Below are positions 1 to 8,223 of a DNA stretch of 42,128 nucleotides, piece after piece. The stretch is from positions 1-42,128 of the forward strand of contig CAZKQB010000027.1 of assembly GCA_964554795.1 (NCBI GenBank), read 5' to 3'. The first letter of the stretch is position 1. Each line of letters starts with the position of its first letter. Both the position numbers and the translations under genes were made by a program. The notes beneath the pieces are model-generated. The model was not told the origin of the DNA. It did not search any database and worked only from the letters and a program-made list of their open reading frames with translations. The DNA is from SFHK01 sp964554795. GTDB lineage: Bacteria > Bacillota > Clostridia > Christensenellales > Aristaeellaceae.

Positions 1-473
1 TTCAGCGCCGTCATGGGCTCCTGGAAGATCATGGACACCACGTTGCCGCGCAGATGCTGCATGGCCGTGTCCGGCGTTTTGGTCACGTCATAGGCCTTGT
101 CGCCCAGATTCAGACGGATCTCGCCGTCCACCACCTGGCCCTGGGGCCGCTGCAGCAGCTGCATCAGGGACAGGCTCGTCACGGACTTGCCGCAGCCGGA
201 CTCGCCCACCACGCCCACGGTCTTGCCGATGGGCACGGAGAAGGACACGCCGTCCACGGCCTTGACCACGCCCGTGTCGGTATAGAAATAGGTGTGCAGA
301 TTGTCGAACTCCACGGCGTTGCCGCTGTCGTGCATCTCCGTGAGATACTCGGACTCCGGCACGTTCTTGCGCTTGCGCTTCTTCTCCAGCGCGTCGGTGA
401 TCCGGCGGTTCTCCCTGGAGATCCGGCGGGATTCCCGTGCGGAGAGATAGCCGTCGTTATTTTTCTTTGCCAT
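1..473 (-). CDS. oppD: Oligopeptide ABC transporter ATP-binding protein OppD (C-terminus outside window)
   Basis: Cytoplasmic ATPase that powers peptide import through the OppB/OppC channel. Only about the first 157 residues are in the window; the rest lies to the left of base 1. After a charged N-terminal extension of roughly 55 residues (rich in Lys/Arg), the ABC domain begins. It shows a Walker A motif GESGCGKS near residue 92 and the Q-loop FQEPMTAL just before the edge, a pairing typical of the OppD/DppD family. The ATG at 473 has an AAGGAGAG ribosome site upstream and follows the oppC stop by 16 bases, so it is the last visible gene of the opp operon. The long basic N-terminal extension is unusual for OppD, though the start is well supported. 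Confidence 0.93.
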   Translation of the reverse strand, partial: MAKKNNDGYLSARESRRISRENRRITDALEKKRKRKNVPESEYLTEMHDSGNAVEFDNLHTYFYTDTGVVKAVDGVSFSVPIGKTVGVVGESGCGKSVTSLSLMQLLQRPQGQVVDGEIRLNLGDKAYDVTKTPDTAMQHLRGNVVSMIFQEPMTAL

Positions 474-489
474 TCGTATCTCTCCTTTC

Positions 490-2107
490 TCAGCGCTTCA
501 TCTTGGGGTCAAAGGCATCGCGCAGGCCGTCGCCCACGAAGTTGAAGCCCAGGACCGTCAGCATCAGGCAGACGCCTGCGGGGATCCAGATGAACCAGTA
601 GCTCGTCAGCACGAAGGAGTTGGTCACGTCGTTCATGATGTTGCCCCAGGATGCGAAGGGGAACTTGACGCCGAGACCCAGGAAGCTGAGGGTCGCCTCC
701 GTGATGATGGTGGAACCCAGGCTCATGGTGCAGTTGACGATGAGCTGGGGGATGACGTTGTTATTACTGTTGCGGCGGAGATGCTCGGCAGACNNNNNNN
801 NNNTGGGGGATGACGTTGGGGATCAGGTGGCGGAAGATGCGGCGGGAGACGCTGATGCCGCAGGCCTCGGTGGCGGTCATGAACTCCTGCTCACGGAGAG
901 ACAGGATCTGGCCGCGGACGAGACGGGCGATGCCCGGCCAGCCGAGGAAGCCCAGAATCAGCATCAGATACAGCATTCGCACCTGCGGATCCACGCGCAT
1001 ACCGTCCATGGCCGCGCCCAGGATGATGATGAGGGGCGTGGAGGGGATGCAGTAGAAAATATCCACGATGCGCATGATGAGGTTGTCGATCCAGCCGCCG
1101 AAGTAGCCGGAGATGCCGCCCAGCACCACGCCCAGCGCGGCGGAGATGATGACGACGATGAAGCCGATGCAGAGGGACACGCGGCCGCCGTACATCAGAC
1201 GGGTCAGCATATCCATGCCGTTCTTGTCGGTGCCCAGCCAGTGCGCCTTGCTGGGGCTGGAATAGGCGTCGTACACGAGGGTGGACTTATCCTCCTTGAT
1301 GGACCACTGATACTTGGCGGGATCGTAGACCATCTTGTACTCGTTTTCGTTGCCGTTTTCGTCCGTGTAGACGAATTCCTCCTTGCCGGCCGCAGCGGTC
1401 TCCATGGCCAGCTCCTTGAACTCCTTGCTGATGACGGTGCCGCTGACCTTGGACTGGATGACATAGCGGCTGACATAGGCGATCTCCTCGCCGTTCAGCA
1501 TCACGCTGCTGTCCTCCATGGTGTAGGTCCTGCCCTTCACGGTGAAGCCGGGCTCAGCGTTGGCATGGGCCTTCAGCGCGGCAAAGGTGAAGCTGAAATC
1601 AAAGCTCTCGCCGGCGTTGGCGGCGCTCACGATGTCCTGATAGGCCACCGCCAGCAGCTTGCCGCCCGCGGAAACGGAGTACAGATTCTCGCCCTCGGTG
1701 GTGATGGTATACTCCGTGCCCTTATAGCTGAAGCTCTCGTCCTTGCCCATGTGCAGCGTCAGCTGCGCCTGCAGCACCGCGCCGAACTCCTGCCCGTCCG
1801 CGATGAGATAGCGGTACTCGGTGTTCTCGGACATGGCGGCGTATTCCTTCAGCTGGATATCCTCGCGGGTAAAGACCTCGTCCTGGCCATAGGGGCTGAC
1901 GAGACCGCCGACGAAGGAAAACACGAACATGACGATCAGGATCACCATGCCCACCACGGCGAGGCGGTTGCGGAAGAAGCGCTTGGCCACCAGCGCGCCG
2001 GGGGACAGCACCTTCACGCGGCGGTCGTCGTTCAGGGAATAGGCTTCCTTGGCGGCGTCCTCCTGCGGGGGAGTCTGATTCACGTTCTTTTCGTCAAAAT
2101 TGCTCAC
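490..2107 (-). CDS. oppC: Oligopeptide ABC transporter permease OppC, interrupted only by an assembly gap
   Basis: Inner-membrane permease subunit pairing with OppB. From the ATG at 2107 the frame reads an N-terminal cytoplasmic segment, a first membrane helix (about residues 50-70), a large insertion of about 210 residues, then the standard OppC module. That module begins at HWLGTDKNGMDMLTRL and includes an EAA-type loop (EACGISVSRRIFRHLIPN). The frame is broken at 794-803 by ten Ns. The 15 bases 746-760 and 804-818 are identical. Joining base 760 to 819 restores one continuous frame (58 bases removed) reading IPNVIPQLIVNC and ending at 490, giving about 519 residues. OppC proteins are usually about 300 residues; the excess is the extracytoplasmic insertion. 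It lies 18 bases after oppB. Confidence 0.9.
746..818. other. Assembly gap (10 N) flanked by a 15-bp contig-end duplication
   Basis: Bases 794-803 are ten Ns. The 15-mer TGGGGGATGACGTTG occurs at 746-760 and again at 804-818, and bases 761-793 between it and the Ns fit nothing in oppC. The simplest reading is two contigs that really overlap by 15 bp, with a spurious tail of about 33 bp on the left contig. Removing 761-818 restores the oppC frame exactly, which supports this. Confidence 0.9.
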
Positions 2108-2125
2108 GGTTCTTCTCCCCCTTTC

Positions 2126-3112
2126 TTAAGCGATGCGCACGCGGGGATCCACCACCGCGTACAGGATGTCGGAGATGAGGTTGCCCAGCAGCGTCAGAAT
2201 GGCCAGGAACGTCATGTAGAACATGGAGAACGGGATATCGCCCGCCACCATGGCGTTATACGAGATGTAGCCGATGCCGGGGATGGCAAACAGCGTCTCG
2301 GTGATGAGGGCGCCGGAGAACAGGCCCGGCAGGCTGCCGCCGATGAAGGTCACCAGCGGGATCAGCGTGTTGCGGAAGGCATGATGGTAAATGACCTTCT
2401 TCTCGGAAAGGCCCTTGGCGCGGGCGGTGCGGATGTAATCCGCGTTCAGCACCTCCAGCATGTTGGTGCGCACATAGCGCATCCACGAGCCGATGGAGAT
2501 GAACACCAGCGTCACGATGGGCAGCACCAGATGCTTGGCCATGTCCATCAGCTGACCGAACTGGCTCAGGGTGTTGAAGTCGCGGCCCGTCAGGCCCACC
2601 AGATCGAACCAGCCCAGCTTGATGGAGAACACCAGCTTCAGCAGCGTGGCGAAGAAGAAGGTGGGCAGGGACATACCGGCCAGCGCCAGGGTGGACACCG
2701 TGTAGTCGGTGAGACTGTACTGCTTGGTGGCGGCGATGATGCCGAGAGGCACCGCGATGATGAGCTCGAAGAACAGCGAGATAGCGCCCATGATGAAGGA
2801 CACCCAGATGACCTCGTTGAACTTTTCGATCACGGGGACGGTGTACTTCCAGCTGTCGCCGAAATTGCCGGTCACCAGGTTTTTCAGCTGCACGAAGAAG
2901 CCGGGGATCAGATCCAGATCAAGGCCGTATTGGGCGTTGAGCTGGGCCAGCCACTCCTCGTAGGGCTTGGAGCCCGGGGCCTGCGACAGCTGCCGCGCCA
3001 TGGTCTCCACATAGGAGGCCGGCAGACAGCGCATGATCACATAGATGATGAACGTCACAAAGAACAGGATCACCACCGACAGGAGCAGGCGTTTGGTCAG
3101 AAACTTGCGCAT
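2126..3112 (-). CDS. oppB: Oligopeptide ABC transporter permease OppB
   Basis: Inner-membrane permease of the peptide importer, about 328 residues, a normal length for the family. It begins MRKFLTKRLLLSVVILFFVT, a first membrane helix characteristic of OppB/DppB, and carries the EAA-type loop RTARAKGLSEKKVIYHHAFRN followed by hydrophobic helices and the C-terminal VDPRVRIA. The ATG at 3112 was chosen because it has a GGAGGG ribosome site directly upstream and gives the conserved N-terminus; a longer frame reaches 3247 but only adds an Arg-rich non-conserved stretch. oppC follows after 18 bases. Confidence 0.94.
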   Translation of the reverse strand: MRKFLTKRLLLSVVILFFVTFIIYVIMRCLPASYVETMARQLSQAPGSKPYEEWLAQLNAQYGLDLDLIPGFFVQLKNLVTGNFGDSWKYTVPVIEKFNEVIWVSFIMGAISLFFELIIAVPLGIIAATKQYSLTDYTVSTLALAGMSLPTFFFATLLKLVFSIKLGWFDLVGLTGRDFNTLSQFGQLMDMAKHLVLPIVTLVFISIGSWMRYVRTNMLEVLNADYIRTARAKGLSEKKVIYHHAFRNTLIPLVTFIGGSLPGLFSGALITETLFAIPGIGYISYNAMVAGDIPFSMFYMTFLAILTLLGNLISDILYAVVDPRVRIA

Positions 3113-3268
3113 AAAATCCCTCCGTTTTCGCTCATGGCCGCGCCGCGCCCAGCGCCGCCACATCTGGTATATTTGATCTGCGATAATAGCATAAAATCTG
3201 CGTATCACCCAGCCGTTCCGGCGCAAGCGTCGAACCGCCCGGCTCATACGCAGAAGGAGCGGGGCGCA

Positions 3269-3300
3269 GGCTACCCTGCGGCGAAAGCCGCAGGGTAGCC
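3269..3300 (-). terminator. Perfect 14-bp hairpin between oppA and oppB
   Basis: GGCTACCCTGCGGC (3269-3282) and GCCGCAGGGTAGCC (3287-3300) pair perfectly around a GAAA loop on the plus strand (TTTC in the transcript). No T-run follows on either strand, so this is not a classical terminator. Its place between the binding-protein gene and the permease genes suggests a partial terminator or 3' stabiliser that lets oppA mRNA accumulate over the distal genes; that role is inferred. Confidence 0.55.
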
Positions 3301-3348
3301 CTAAGCCTTACATGTGATTCAGTCTGATGTACGTTTCCCGTGCGCGGA

Positions 3349-5598
3349 TTACTTCACATCCAGCAGCTCGAGATCGTTGTACCAGCTCCAGTAGGTGGTG
3401 ATATCGGGAGTCACGGTCTCCATATCCACACGCTCGGAGGAGAAGATCACGCAGTTCTGGCGCTGATAGATGGGGATCTCAACGGCCCAGTCAGCGACGA
3501 TGTCCAGGCACTGCTTGTACAGGGTCTTGCGGTAGGTCTGATCGGTGGACTGACGGGCCAGCATGATCAGCTCATCCAGCTCGGCATCCTTGATCCAGTA
3601 GGACTTCTCGTTGGAGCCGCCGTCGGAGTGATAGATCTGATACATATCGGGGTCAGCGGTAGCCTGCCAGGCCATGGCGAACATGTCGGCCTCACCGGCG
3701 TTGACGCTGTTGGTCATCTCGGAGAAGTTGGACATATCGGTGACGATCAGGTTGAAGCCGATATCCTTCAGGGTATCAGCAGCCATGGTCAGAGCCATGA
3801 AGGTGGGGTGATCGCCGGTGCCGCCGCCGCCGATCAGGACTTCAGCGTCCATGGGGCCGCCTGCGGGAGCAGCGGTGACCTTGCCATCAGCAACAGTGTA
3901 GCCGGCAGCGGCGAAGAAGCTGAGAGCAGCCTCCTTGGCAGCGGCGTACTTGTCCTCGGCGCTCATGCCGTCGGTGTAGATGTCGTTGCCCTCAGCGTCC
4001 ACGGAGAAGGCCAGCTTGTAGCCCTCGTCGGTCACGCGGGGAGCGGCCCAGGAGGTGTCGGAGATGGGATAGTTGATGACGTTGGCGAACTCACCGTAGT
4101 AGGAGTCCACAGCCACGTCACGATAGACGGAGATGACGGTGGCGATGGCCTTGCGCAGGTTCTTGGAAGCGTCGTCGCTGCCGTTGCCGTCGCCGACCTT
4201 CACGCGGTTGGCGTTGAAGCCCACATAACCGTAGCCCAGGTTGGCCACGAGGTTGGTGGTGATGACATCACCGGCGATCTCGCCGTTGGAGTTGTTGGAC
4301 TTGATCTGCTCAGCGTTCTCAGCGGAGTAGGAGGGATCGGTCACATCGATGGTGCCGGAAGCGACGCCGGGGATCTTATCAGCGTCCTGCATCTCGCGCC
4401 AGATGATGGTGTCGATCTTGGGCTCGCCCTTCCAGTAGCCGGCGTTCTTCTGCAGGGTCACAGCGCCGTTCTCATAGCTCTCGAAGGTGTAGGGGCCGGA
4501 GCCGATGGGGGTGGAGGTGACGGACTTGACGTGGGACAGGTCGCCCTTGTCGAAGCCGAACATGTTGTTGTCGTAGTCATACTTCTCAGTCTCGCCATAG
4601 TAGTGCATGGGGCACACGGTGACGGGGATCTGATAGATGGCGTTGGCGGAGATCTCGGTCAGGGTCACGGTCATGCTGTAGTCGCCGGTCTTGACGATAC
4701 CGGAGACGTTGGCAGCGGACTCGCCGGTCTGCACGCCTGCCTGGTACTCAGCGCCCAGAGCCGCGTTGGTCAGGCCGGTCAGAGTGGAGCCGGCAGACTC
4801 GACCTCAGCAGCAGCCTCGGGGTCGCCGCCGAAGTTGTCGAGAATGGCCTGCCAGAAGTCGGCAACGGTGGCATCCTCAGCCAGCTCATAGCCCCAGTTG
4901 GGAGCGATGGTGGCCACGGAATCGTCAGCCGTGCCATAGCCGTTGGCGATGCAGTAGTCGATGATCTCCTGAGCGAGAGCGGGACCGGCTTCGTTGTTGT
5001 AGTAATCCCAGAAAGCGTTGTACTGCTCCTCGGTGTAGAGGTCGTTGGCAACATAGCCATCCTGGCCGGCAGCGAAGATCACGTTGCCGCGGGAATCCAT
5101 GCCGCTGCGGAACTCTTCCAGACCCTTGATGGGCAAGGAGTACAGAGTGGACACACCATCATAGGTGGGGTCCAGCAAGACGTAGTAAGAGAAGATGACG
5201 TCATCGATGGTCATTTCCTCACCATCGGAGAACTTGACGCCCTCCTTCAGGGTGATGTTGTAGTCCACGCTGCCGTCGGCATTCTCCACGACCTCGCAGT
5301 CAGCAATGCTGGTGTAGGTGTAGTCGGTGCCGTTATAGGGGCGGACTTCGCCTTCGATGCCCTTCAGAACGACAGCGCCTTCACGGTCGGTGCCGAGCAG
5401 AGCGTCGAAAACCATGGACATGACCTGGTTTTCATAATCGTTGGTGTAGAAGAAGGGAGAGAACTTGCCGTCGAAGTTCTGGGTGCCGACGACAAGCGTC
5501 TTGGTCTCTGCCTCGCCGCCACCTTCGCTGCCGCCGCCGCAGGCGACCAGCGACAGTGCCATGACAAGAGACAGGATCAGGGCAAGTGCTTTTTTCAT
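3349..5598 (-). CDS. oppA: Oligopeptide-binding lipoprotein OppA (SBP family 5)
   Basis: Extracellular substrate-binding lipoprotein that delivers peptides to OppBC. It has a lipoprotein signal peptide, MKKALALILSLVMALSLVAC, with the lipobox cysteine at residue 20 followed by a Gly/Ser/Glu-rich linker. The 749-residue length is larger than the usual 530-600, with extra segments in the middle of the family-5 fold. Family features include a region ending in SPFFYTND after the mature N-terminus, LKEGVKFSDGEEMTIDDV, and GSGPYTFESYENG. A good ribosome site (AAGGAG) precedes the ATG. It is the first gene of the operon, separated from oppB by 236 bases that hold a strong hairpin. Confidence 0.94.
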   Translation of the reverse strand: MKKALALILSLVMALSLVACGGGSEGGGEAETKTLVVGTQNFDGKFSPFFYTNDYENQVMSMVFDALLGTDREGAVVLKGIEGEVRPYNGTDYTYTSIADCEVVENADGSVDYNITLKEGVKFSDGEEMTIDDVIFSYYVLLDPTYDGVSTLYSLPIKGLEEFRSGMDSRGNVIFAAGQDGYVANDLYTEEQYNAFWDYYNNEAGPALAQEIIDYCIANGYGTADDSVATIAPNWGYELAEDATVADFWQAILDNFGGDPEAAAEVESAGSTLTGLTNAALGAEYQAGVQTGESAANVSGIVKTGDYSMTVTLTEISANAIYQIPVTVCPMHYYGETEKYDYDNNMFGFDKGDLSHVKSVTSTPIGSGPYTFESYENGAVTLQKNAGYWKGEPKIDTIIWREMQDADKIPGVASGTIDVTDPSYSAENAEQIKSNNSNGEIAGDVITTNLVANLGYGYVGFNANRVKVGDGNGSDDASKNLRKAIATVISVYRDVAVDSYYGEFANVINYPISDTSWAAPRVTDEGYKLAFSVDAEGNDIYTDGMSAEDKYAAAKEAALSFFAAAGYTVADGKVTAAPAGGPMDAEVLIGGGGTGDHPTFMALTMAADTLKDIGFNLIVTDMSNFSEMTNSVNAGEADMFAMAWQATADPDMYQIYHSDGGSNEKSYWIKDAELDELIMLARQSTDQTYRKTLYKQCLDIVADWAVEIPIYQRQNCVIFSSERVDMETVTPDITTYWSWYNDLELLDVK

Positions 5599-5660
5599 AG
5601 ATCTAACTCCTTTTTTAATATTTGCTTCAACAGGCTCGCGCCCGTGGATGCCAGTGTTCC

Positions 5661-5704
5661 TTCTGCGCGCTTTGCGCGCAGAAAAAAGGGAGGCCTCCCT
5701 TTTT
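5661..5704 (-). promoter_or_regulatory. Two adjacent palindromes in the oppA leader (possible attenuator)
   Basis: Between the predicted oppA promoter and its start codon lie two inverted repeats. TTCTGCGCGC (5661-5670) pairs with GCGCGCAGAA (5674-5683), and a 22-base palindrome at 5683-5704 is centred on GGCC with A5 and T5 ends. Read on the minus strand the palindrome comes first and is followed by a run of T, resembling an intrinsic terminator inside the leader. Whether it regulates oppA or is the remnant of an upstream terminator cannot be decided from sequence. The rest of the 5599-5914 gap shows only the promoter. Confidence 0.4.
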
Positions 5705-5758
5705 GGACCCGTCCGCCGGTGGGATCAGCCCCACTTCCGGTCGGACAGTATCAATTTG

Positions 5759-5787
5759 ATTATAGCACGGTAAAGTGCTGTTGTATA
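5759..5787 (-). promoter_or_regulatory. Predicted sigma-A promoter of oppA
   Basis: On the minus strand a perfect -10 TATAAT (5759-5764) lies 17 bases from a -35 TATACA (5782-5787, four of six matches). It lies about 160 bases upstream of oppA, leaving a long leader containing the two palindromes. Confidence 0.5.
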
Positions 5788-5914
5788 GTCCTTTTTCGAC
5801 AGAAAATCATTGACAATCTGCCAGAACGTGGCGAAAAAATCACTTTCATTTCTGTGTGTGCGCCTGCACGGGTCGTTTTTTATCGTGGATGTTTGTATTC
5901 CGTGGACAGTCGGA

Positions 5915-6442
5915 TCAGTCCTCCGCGCCGTCCAGCCGCCATGCGCCGGTGCCCACGCTGCGCCGCAGCCACAGCGCCGCACCTGCGGACGCCGCCTTCA
6001 GCAGCAGATACAGCGCAGCCGCCGCCGGATGCCCGCCGCTGCCGTGGAGCATGAGATACAGCAGCTCTCCCGCCGCGCCCACGGCGGCTGCGATGACCGC
6101 CGCCACGCAGCGCCCCGGCAGCGCCAGGATGGTGGCCTGATAGATATAGCCCCGCAGGGGGTACTCCCCCGCCTGCAGCCGCGCCAGCGCCCAGATGACG
6201 CTGCCCACCGTCCCCATCTCCGCCGCATAGGGCAGCAGCAGATAGGCGCAGTTTCCCATGCCGGGGGCCGGGATGCACCCGCCCGCCAGCACCGCCGCCG
6301 ACGACAGGATGCCCGCCAGCCAGAGGCGCTTCCGCAGCGCCGCCAGCGCGGCGCCGCCCTTCGCAAAGCGGTAGCGCTCGCCCTGATAGCTGTAGCCGCC
6401 GTTCTGATCCGGGATAAAATCCTTCAGATGATCCTTTTTCAT
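5915..6442 (-). CDS. Small multi-pass membrane protein, unknown function
   Basis: A 175-residue protein with a short charged N-terminus (about 35 residues) and three or four Ala/Leu/Gly-rich hydrophobic segments (roughly residues 40-60, 65-90, 105-130 and 138-158). No family is recognised. Its ATG overlaps the stop of the upstream M3 peptidase gene (ATGA overlap at 6439-6442), so translation is probably coupled and it belongs to the MFS-peptidase operon. The next gene, oppA, has its own promoter. Confidence 0.7.
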   Translation of the reverse strand: MKKDHLKDFIPDQNGGYSYQGERYRFAKGGAALAALRKRLWLAGILSSAAVLAGGCIPAPGMGNCAYLLLPYAAEMGTVGSVIWALARLQAGEYPLRGYIYQATILALPGRCVAAVIAAAVGAAGELLYLMLHGSGGHPAAAALYLLLKAASAGAALWLRRSVGTGAWRLDGAED

Positions 6443-8142
6443 TCGATGCCGTTCAGGTCATAGGCGTCCAGCCACTGCTCCGCCGCCGCGCAGACGCCGC
6501 TGAGGCAGCTCTCCTCAAAGGGAGACTCCAGCCCCGCGTTCTTCAGCAGCTCCGTGAAGGTGCGGCTGCCGCCCTGCACGGTGTAGGCCATGTAGTGCTC
6601 CCAGGCGTCCTTCGGATCCTTCTGGAGCATGGCCCAGAATTCCAGCGACACGGTCTGCGCCAGGCAATAGTCGATATAATAGAAGGGGTTCTTGTAGATA
6701 TGGCTCTGACGCTGCCAGCGGCGGCCATCGCCATAGAAGGGGATCTCCTCATCCAGCTTCACCCAGGGCATGTAGATGCCGGTGAGCTCCTTCCACGCGG
6801 CGTTGCGCTCGGCGGGGGTCATCTCCGGCTTTTCATACACCAGATGCTGGAAGTGGTCCACCATGGTGCCGTAGGGGATGAAGGTCAGTGCCCCCGCCAG
6901 ATGGCTGTAGCGGAACTTGCGGGTGTCCGCGCCGAAGAAGCCCTCGGCCCAGGGCCACGCAAAGAACTCCATGCTCATGGAGTGGACCTCGCAGCCCTCC
7001 ATGCTGGGCCAGATATAGTCCGTGGGGATGCGCCCGCGGTTCATCCAGCAGGCAAACGCATGGCCCGACTCGTGGGTCACCACCTCCACGTCATGCTGGG
7101 TGCCGTTGAAGTTGGCAAAGATGAAGGGCACCTCGTAATCGCCGAGACTGGTGCAGTAGCCGCCGCCGGCCTTGCCCTCGGGGGAGAGCACGTCCAGCAG
7201 CTCATTGTCCAGCATGGTGCGGAAGAATTCCTCCGTCTCGGGGGAAAGCTCACGATAGAACTTCATGCCCTGCTGCAGGATCTCATCCGGCGTCCCGGCG
7301 GGCCGGGGATTGCCGGAGCGGAACTGCAGCGCCACATCCGCAAAGCTCATGGGATAGCTCTTGCCGAGACGCTGTGCCTGACGGCGATAGATCTTCTCCG
7401 CCACAGGGACCAGATACTTCCGCACGGCGGCGCGGAAGCGCTCTACATCCTCCTTGGTGTAGCAGTTGCGGCCCATGCGGTAATAGCCCAGGGTGGTATA
7501 GCCCTCGTAGCCCAGCTTCCGGCCCATGGCGGTACGCAGCGCCGTCAGCTTGTCATAGATTTCGTCGAATTCCGCCGCGTGCTCCATGGACCATTTGGCG
7601 TCCGCCTGCCATGCGGCAAGGCGGCGTGCGTCGTCCGCGTCGGTCTTGAAGGGCTGCATCTGGGACAGGGTATAGGTCTTACCCTCGAAGGACACCTGCG
7701 CCGAGGCGATCAGCTTGTCATAGGCCTGCGTCAGATCGTTCTCCTGCTGCATCTCCGGGATGATCTCGGGAGAAAAGCTCCTGTTCGCGATCTCCGCGTT
7801 GCGGAACATCAGCTCGCCGTATTCCTCCGTGAACTCCCTGCGGAAGGGAGAGCGCAGCAATGCAGCCTTCCACGCCTGCACATATTCCTCCAGCTCCGGA
7901 CTCGCCGCGTTCCAGAACTTCACCTCTTCGTCATAAAAGGCATCCCGCGTGTCGATGGAGTTGCGGATGCTGGCCAGCGTCGCCTGGGTCTCCACCGCGC
8001 GCACGGCCTTCTGCTGGGCCAGGAACACCTCCCGCGCCTCCGCGTAGGACGCGGCGGCATCCAGCTGAGCGGTCAGGGTGCGCAGCTGCTGCTTCACCGC
8101 CTCCGTGTCGGGACGGACATAGGGCATTTCGGAAAACTTCAT
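6439..8142 (-). CDS. M3-family oligoendopeptidase (PepF/thimet type)
   Basis: Cytosolic zinc metallopeptidase that cleaves short imported peptides. The zinc-binding HEXXH motif is visible as HESGHAFACWM, with the downstream helix containing the third ligand in SMEGCEVHSMSMEFF, the standard M3 arrangement. Length is 567 residues, as expected for M3 oligoendopeptidases. The ATG at 8142 is preceded by AAGGAGGGTCAC and gives the conserved start MKFSEMPYVRPD; a longer frame has no support. It follows the MFS gene by 81 bases with no terminator and overlaps the membrane-protein gene downstream. Together with the opp operon and M18 peptidase it supports peptide catabolism. Confidence 0.93.
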   Translation of the reverse strand: MKFSEMPYVRPDTEAVKQQLRTLTAQLDAAASYAEAREVFLAQQKAVRAVETQATLASIRNSIDTRDAFYDEEVKFWNAASPELEEYVQAWKAALLRSPFRREFTEEYGELMFRNAEIANRSFSPEIIPEMQQENDLTQAYDKLIASAQVSFEGKTYTLSQMQPFKTDADDARRLAAWQADAKWSMEHAAEFDEIYDKLTALRTAMGRKLGYEGYTTLGYYRMGRNCYTKEDVERFRAAVRKYLVPVAEKIYRRQAQRLGKSYPMSFADVALQFRSGNPRPAGTPDEILQQGMKFYRELSPETEEFFRTMLDNELLDVLSPEGKAGGGYCTSLGDYEVPFIFANFNGTQHDVEVVTHESGHAFACWMNRGRIPTDYIWPSMEGCEVHSMSMEFFAWPWAEGFFGADTRKFRYSHLAGALTFIPYGTMVDHFQHLVYEKPEMTPAERNAAWKELTGIYMPWVKLDEEIPFYGDGRRWQRQSHIYKNPFYYIDYCLAQTVSLEFWAMLQKDPKDAWEHYMAYTVQGGSRTFTELLKNAGLESPFEESCLSGVCAAAEQWLDAYDLNGIE

Positions 8143-8223
8143 TTTGTGACCCTCCTTGTGGATTTCTGTTCTGCCGCGGCAGCTCCCCTGCGCGGCTGAT
8201 CTGACTGATTTCAATGGGGTGCT

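Noticed and set aside
620..3298. Very long plus-strand open frame (892 codons) opposite oppC/oppB
   Set aside because: It is antisense to well-identified permease genes in GC-rich DNA, is rich in His/Gly/Asp without a recognisable fold, and runs through the N-gap.
3340..6054. Plus-strand open frame of 904 codons opposite oppA
   Set aside because: Antisense shadow of oppA; Gly/Val/His-rich composition and no ribosome site or family.
6595..8199. Plus-strand open frame opposite the M3 peptidase
   Set aside because: Shadow of a gene with a clear HEXXH motif and ribosome site.
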